Assembly: GCA_051878575.1 (NCBI GenBank)
Contig: JBJEKJ010000061.1
Span: 1 to 8,653, forward strand
Length of the DNA stretch: 8,653 nucleotides
From: CALZFJ01 sp051878575
GTDB taxonomy: Bacteria > Bacteroidota > Bacteroidia > Bacteroidales > Muribaculaceae
Direction of reading: 5' to 3'
Position numbers and translations under genes: made by a program. This document shows positions 6,999 to 8,653 of the stretch, in pieces. The number at the start of each line of letters is the position of its first letter. Position 1 is the first letter of the stretch. The notes beneath the pieces are model-generated. The model was not told the DNA's origin. It did not search any database and saw only the letters and a list, made by a program, of their open reading frames with translations.

Positions 6999-8459
6999 TT
7001 ATTTCACTATGATTTTCTTGCCGGCTTGCAAGTAGAAGCCCGAAGTAGGATTCTCAACTCGGCGTCCGCTAAGGTCGTAGACAGGCTCATTGAGTTGCGA
7101 AGCATCTTCAATCTCTATTCCCTCTACATGTGTGGGCTTAGGATTGATTGCAAATCCTTGTATAGCGGCTGCTTGAGCTACAGGAACCTTCAGATAACCC
7201 TTGTTGGGAGTAGCATTAATGAGCGTACCTTCAGCATCGCCCCAGTAGAATCCAAGTCCGGTCTTGTTGCTGTTATTGTTGTAGGCAAGGCGATAGAGAT
7301 TATTATTGGAGTCTTTTTTCACCGTAGCGGCAAGAGCCGGAGTGGCTACGAGCTGATTGTCGGCTGCCGGAGTGAGAGTGCATTGGTTGTTGGGAACGGC
7401 ATTGAAAGTAGCAGCCTTAGTTCTTACAAGGACAGCCTCGCCGCGAGCAACCCAATTATTGGCACGCTTGGTTAAATCGAGGATATTGCCGCTGACGTTC
7501 ACGTTGAGCACCTCAATTTCTTCTGCACCAGCAGCTTGAAGTTCCACGTCGCTGTATGTATTGCTATAAGTAGCATAGTACCAATCGGAAGCGTCGTCCT
7601 TCACGGCAGTGACTTCCGCACTTGCCTCAGTGTGAGAAGGTGTGTACATATAGACTCCATCGATAGCAAACTTTGCATTATGGCCGCAAGTTTCAGCAGG
7701 ATTTCCACCATCGGCATAGTCTTGACCTATTGCAGAGGGCTCAAAGCCAATGATGTGGTTGATTGTAGCATCTTCAGAGAAACGATTGTAATCGAGTTTA
7801 TAGCCTTTTTCTGCTAACAACTTTTCAAGTTCACCAATCGTTATATCAACTGCCACCCATTTATCCTGAACAAAAGTTCCAAGTATAGGAAATTTGCTAT
7901 TTTCATCAACATTTGAATTAAGTACAAATTGTGCATCTAATAATTTGTCGGCGTCGTTATCAGAACGTCTAAGGAAATGAATATTAGTGTTATAACCACA
8001 CAAAGCTCCTGAATTTACCCAAAATGCAGCATGAATATGTGAATCAGGATTTATATGGGCTAAATTAATAGTAGCATTATTATTATTGAGATATTCTCCA
8101 GCCCACCATTGCCACCAATTTCCATATATTTCGCAAACTGTCCGATTGCTATCTTCGATGCCTCCTAAATTCGTCCAATTCTCCATGCCATAGCTCCAGT
8201 CAGCACCACCAACATTGCCGCCATTTCCCCAAGAGATATTTGCATCTCCTTTGTAGTTATTTAAAGTAACCCCTGCGGTAGTTTCAATTTTTGAAATATC
8301 GGTTGGGTTAAGTACAAATACATCGATTGTCCCGGCACCATTAAGAGTAGTTAAAGCCTCCGCTACACCAGTCCCTGTAGTCTCAGTAACATAAGGCTGT
8401 GCGAATGCACTACCGCCGAACGCAATCAAGGCGGACAAAAAGAATGATAACTTTTTCAT
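6999..8459 (-). CDS. Secreted multidomain surface protein with sorting-like C-terminal tail
   Basis: Exported protein of 486 residues with no recognised enzyme motif. A signal peptide precedes a likely cleavage after A20 (SAFA/QPYV). Residues about 21-275 look like a beta-rich, aromatic-rich module with the cluster NWWQWW at 114-119 and the closing phrases KFAIDGVYMYTP and DKWVAVDITIGELEKLL. This is reminiscent of jelly-roll carbohydrate-binding domains, but no family can be named. Residues about 290-440 (NNWVARGEAVLVRTKAATF, GLGFYWGDAEGTLINATPNK, GYLKVP) resemble a module seen before the C-terminus of many Bacteroidales secreted proteins. The last 30 residues (YDLSGRRV, GFYLQAGKKIIVK) resemble a type IX secretion sorting or anchor tail. 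The part encoding residues about 120-219 is far richer in A+T than the rest. It lies downstream of another gene with a similar tail and may share a transcript with the 42-codon gene. Surface adhesion or glycan binding is a guess. Confidence 0.85.
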   Translation of the reverse strand: MKKLSFFLSALIAFGGSAFAQPYVTETTGTGVAEALTTLNGAGTIDVFVLNPTDISKIETTAGVTLNNYKGDANISWGNGGNVGGADWSYGMENWTNLGGIEDSNRTVCEIYGNWWQWWAGEYLNNNNATINLAHINPDSHIHAAFWVNSGALCGYNTNIHFLRRSDNDADKLLDAQFVLNSNVDENSKFPILGTFVQDKWVAVDITIGELEKLLAEKGYKLDYNRFSEDATINHIIGFEPSAIGQDYADGGNPAETCGHNAKFAIDGVYMYTPSHTEASAEVTAVKDDASDWYYATYSNTYSDVELQAAGAEEIEVLNVNVSGNILDLTKRANNWVARGEAVLVRTKAATFNAVPNNQCTLTPAADNQLVATPALAATVKKDSNNNLYRLAYNNNSNKTGLGFYWGDAEGTLINATPNKGYLKVPVAQAAAIQGFAINPKPTHVEGIEIEDASQLNEPVYDLSGRRVENPTSGFYLQAGKKIIVK

Positions 8460-8479
8460 GATTTTGAAAATAAATTTAG

Positions 8480-8519
8480 AAAAACGGGAGATTAATGTTA
8501 TAACACATATTATCCCCCG
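8480..8519 (-). terminator. Intrinsic terminator after the truncated upstream gene
   Basis: On the minus-strand RNA, CGGGGGAU (8519-8512) pairs with AUCUCCCG (8492-8485) in 8 base pairs around a 19-base loop, followed by UUUUU (8484-8480). The single G-U pair would be A-C on the other strand, indicating minus-strand function. It starts 22 bases after the stop codon of the upstream gene and ends about 20 bases before the next ATG. Confidence 0.75.
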
Positions 8520-8541
8520 ATAAAAGATTTATAATAGATAA

Positions 8542-8653
8542 TTATTTAACAAGCACTTTGGTAGTGTTTCCATTAGATTTTGCAACGTAAACACCTGCTG
8601 CCAAGCCTTCGGTGCTGATGATGTTGCTCTTGGTGCTGCCTACGAGCACGCCT
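8542..8653 (-). CDS. C-terminal end of a secreted protein with type IX sorting-like tail (cut by window edge)
   Basis: Only the final 36 codons and the TAA stop (8544-8542) are present, read in the frame GVLVGSTKSNIIS, then TEGLAAGVYVAKSNGN, ending TTKVLVK. The pattern of a G-x-Y-x-V beta hairpin followed by a polar turn and a terminal K-V-x-V-K is characteristic of the type A C-terminal sorting domain of the type IX secretion system. The parent protein was therefore probably exported and attached at the cell surface. A terminator follows immediately. The main domain lies outside the window, so function cannot be stated. The frame is supported by an open reading through the window edge and by the tail motif. 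Confidence 0.75.
   Translation of the reverse strand, partial: GVLVGSTKSNIISTEGLAAGVYVAKSNGNTTKVLVK

Noticed and set aside
8077..8090. Short AAT-type trinucleotide run encoding four Asn residues
   Set aside because: Only about four units in an AT-rich coding stretch; more likely composition than a phase-variable repeat.
1..8653. Mobile-element, CRISPR, tRNA or rRNA content
   Set aside because: No transposase or integrase frames, spaced direct repeats, tRNA cloverleaf or rRNA-like segments were seen on either strand.

Overview
The window looks like a Bacteroidota (Bacteroidales) chromosome segment of about 50% GC. The evidence is a SusC/SusD pair, a FecR anti-sigma factor with the Bacteroidetes C-terminal domain, no Shine-Dalgarno-like sites before the starts, and secreted proteins ending in the basic C-terminal tails typical of this phylum. 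The GC level and the style of the secreted proteins suggest a Muribaculaceae-type gut bacterium. That placement is inference and was not tested against any database. Every supported gene lies on the minus strand, so transcription runs from high to low coordinates.

Accessory end (8653 to 6757), in transcription order: the last 36 codons of a gene with a surface-sorting-like C-terminus; a hairpin terminator; a 486-residue secreted multidomain protein whose coding sequence is compositionally mosaic; an unannotated 42-codon gene starting 35 bases after it; and a strong terminator-like hairpin.

Polysaccharide-utilization core (6738 to 1): an exported BNR/Asp-box beta-propeller protein of the sialidase superfamily that lacks a recognisable FRIP motif; an ECF sigma factor; a FecR-like anti-sigma factor; a SusC-type TonB-dependent transporter with an extra N-terminal STN signalling domain; and the first 156 codons of its SusD-like lipoprotein partner. 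Together these form a trans-envelope circuit. Substrate binding by SusC/SusD is sensed by the STN domain, relayed to FecR across the periplasm, and frees the sigma factor to transcribe the locus. The propeller enzyme is the only candidate glycan-processing enzyme visible. The rest of the locus, which would show the substrate, probably lies beyond coordinate 1.

There is no gene-free stretch over 300 bases; the longest gap is under 100 bases. I saw no tRNA, rRNA, CRISPR array, insertion sequence or integrase. The most unusual items are the 42-residue peptide gene, the mosaic secreted protein beside it, and the two terminator-like hairpins that end only about 20 to 25 bases before the next start codon.
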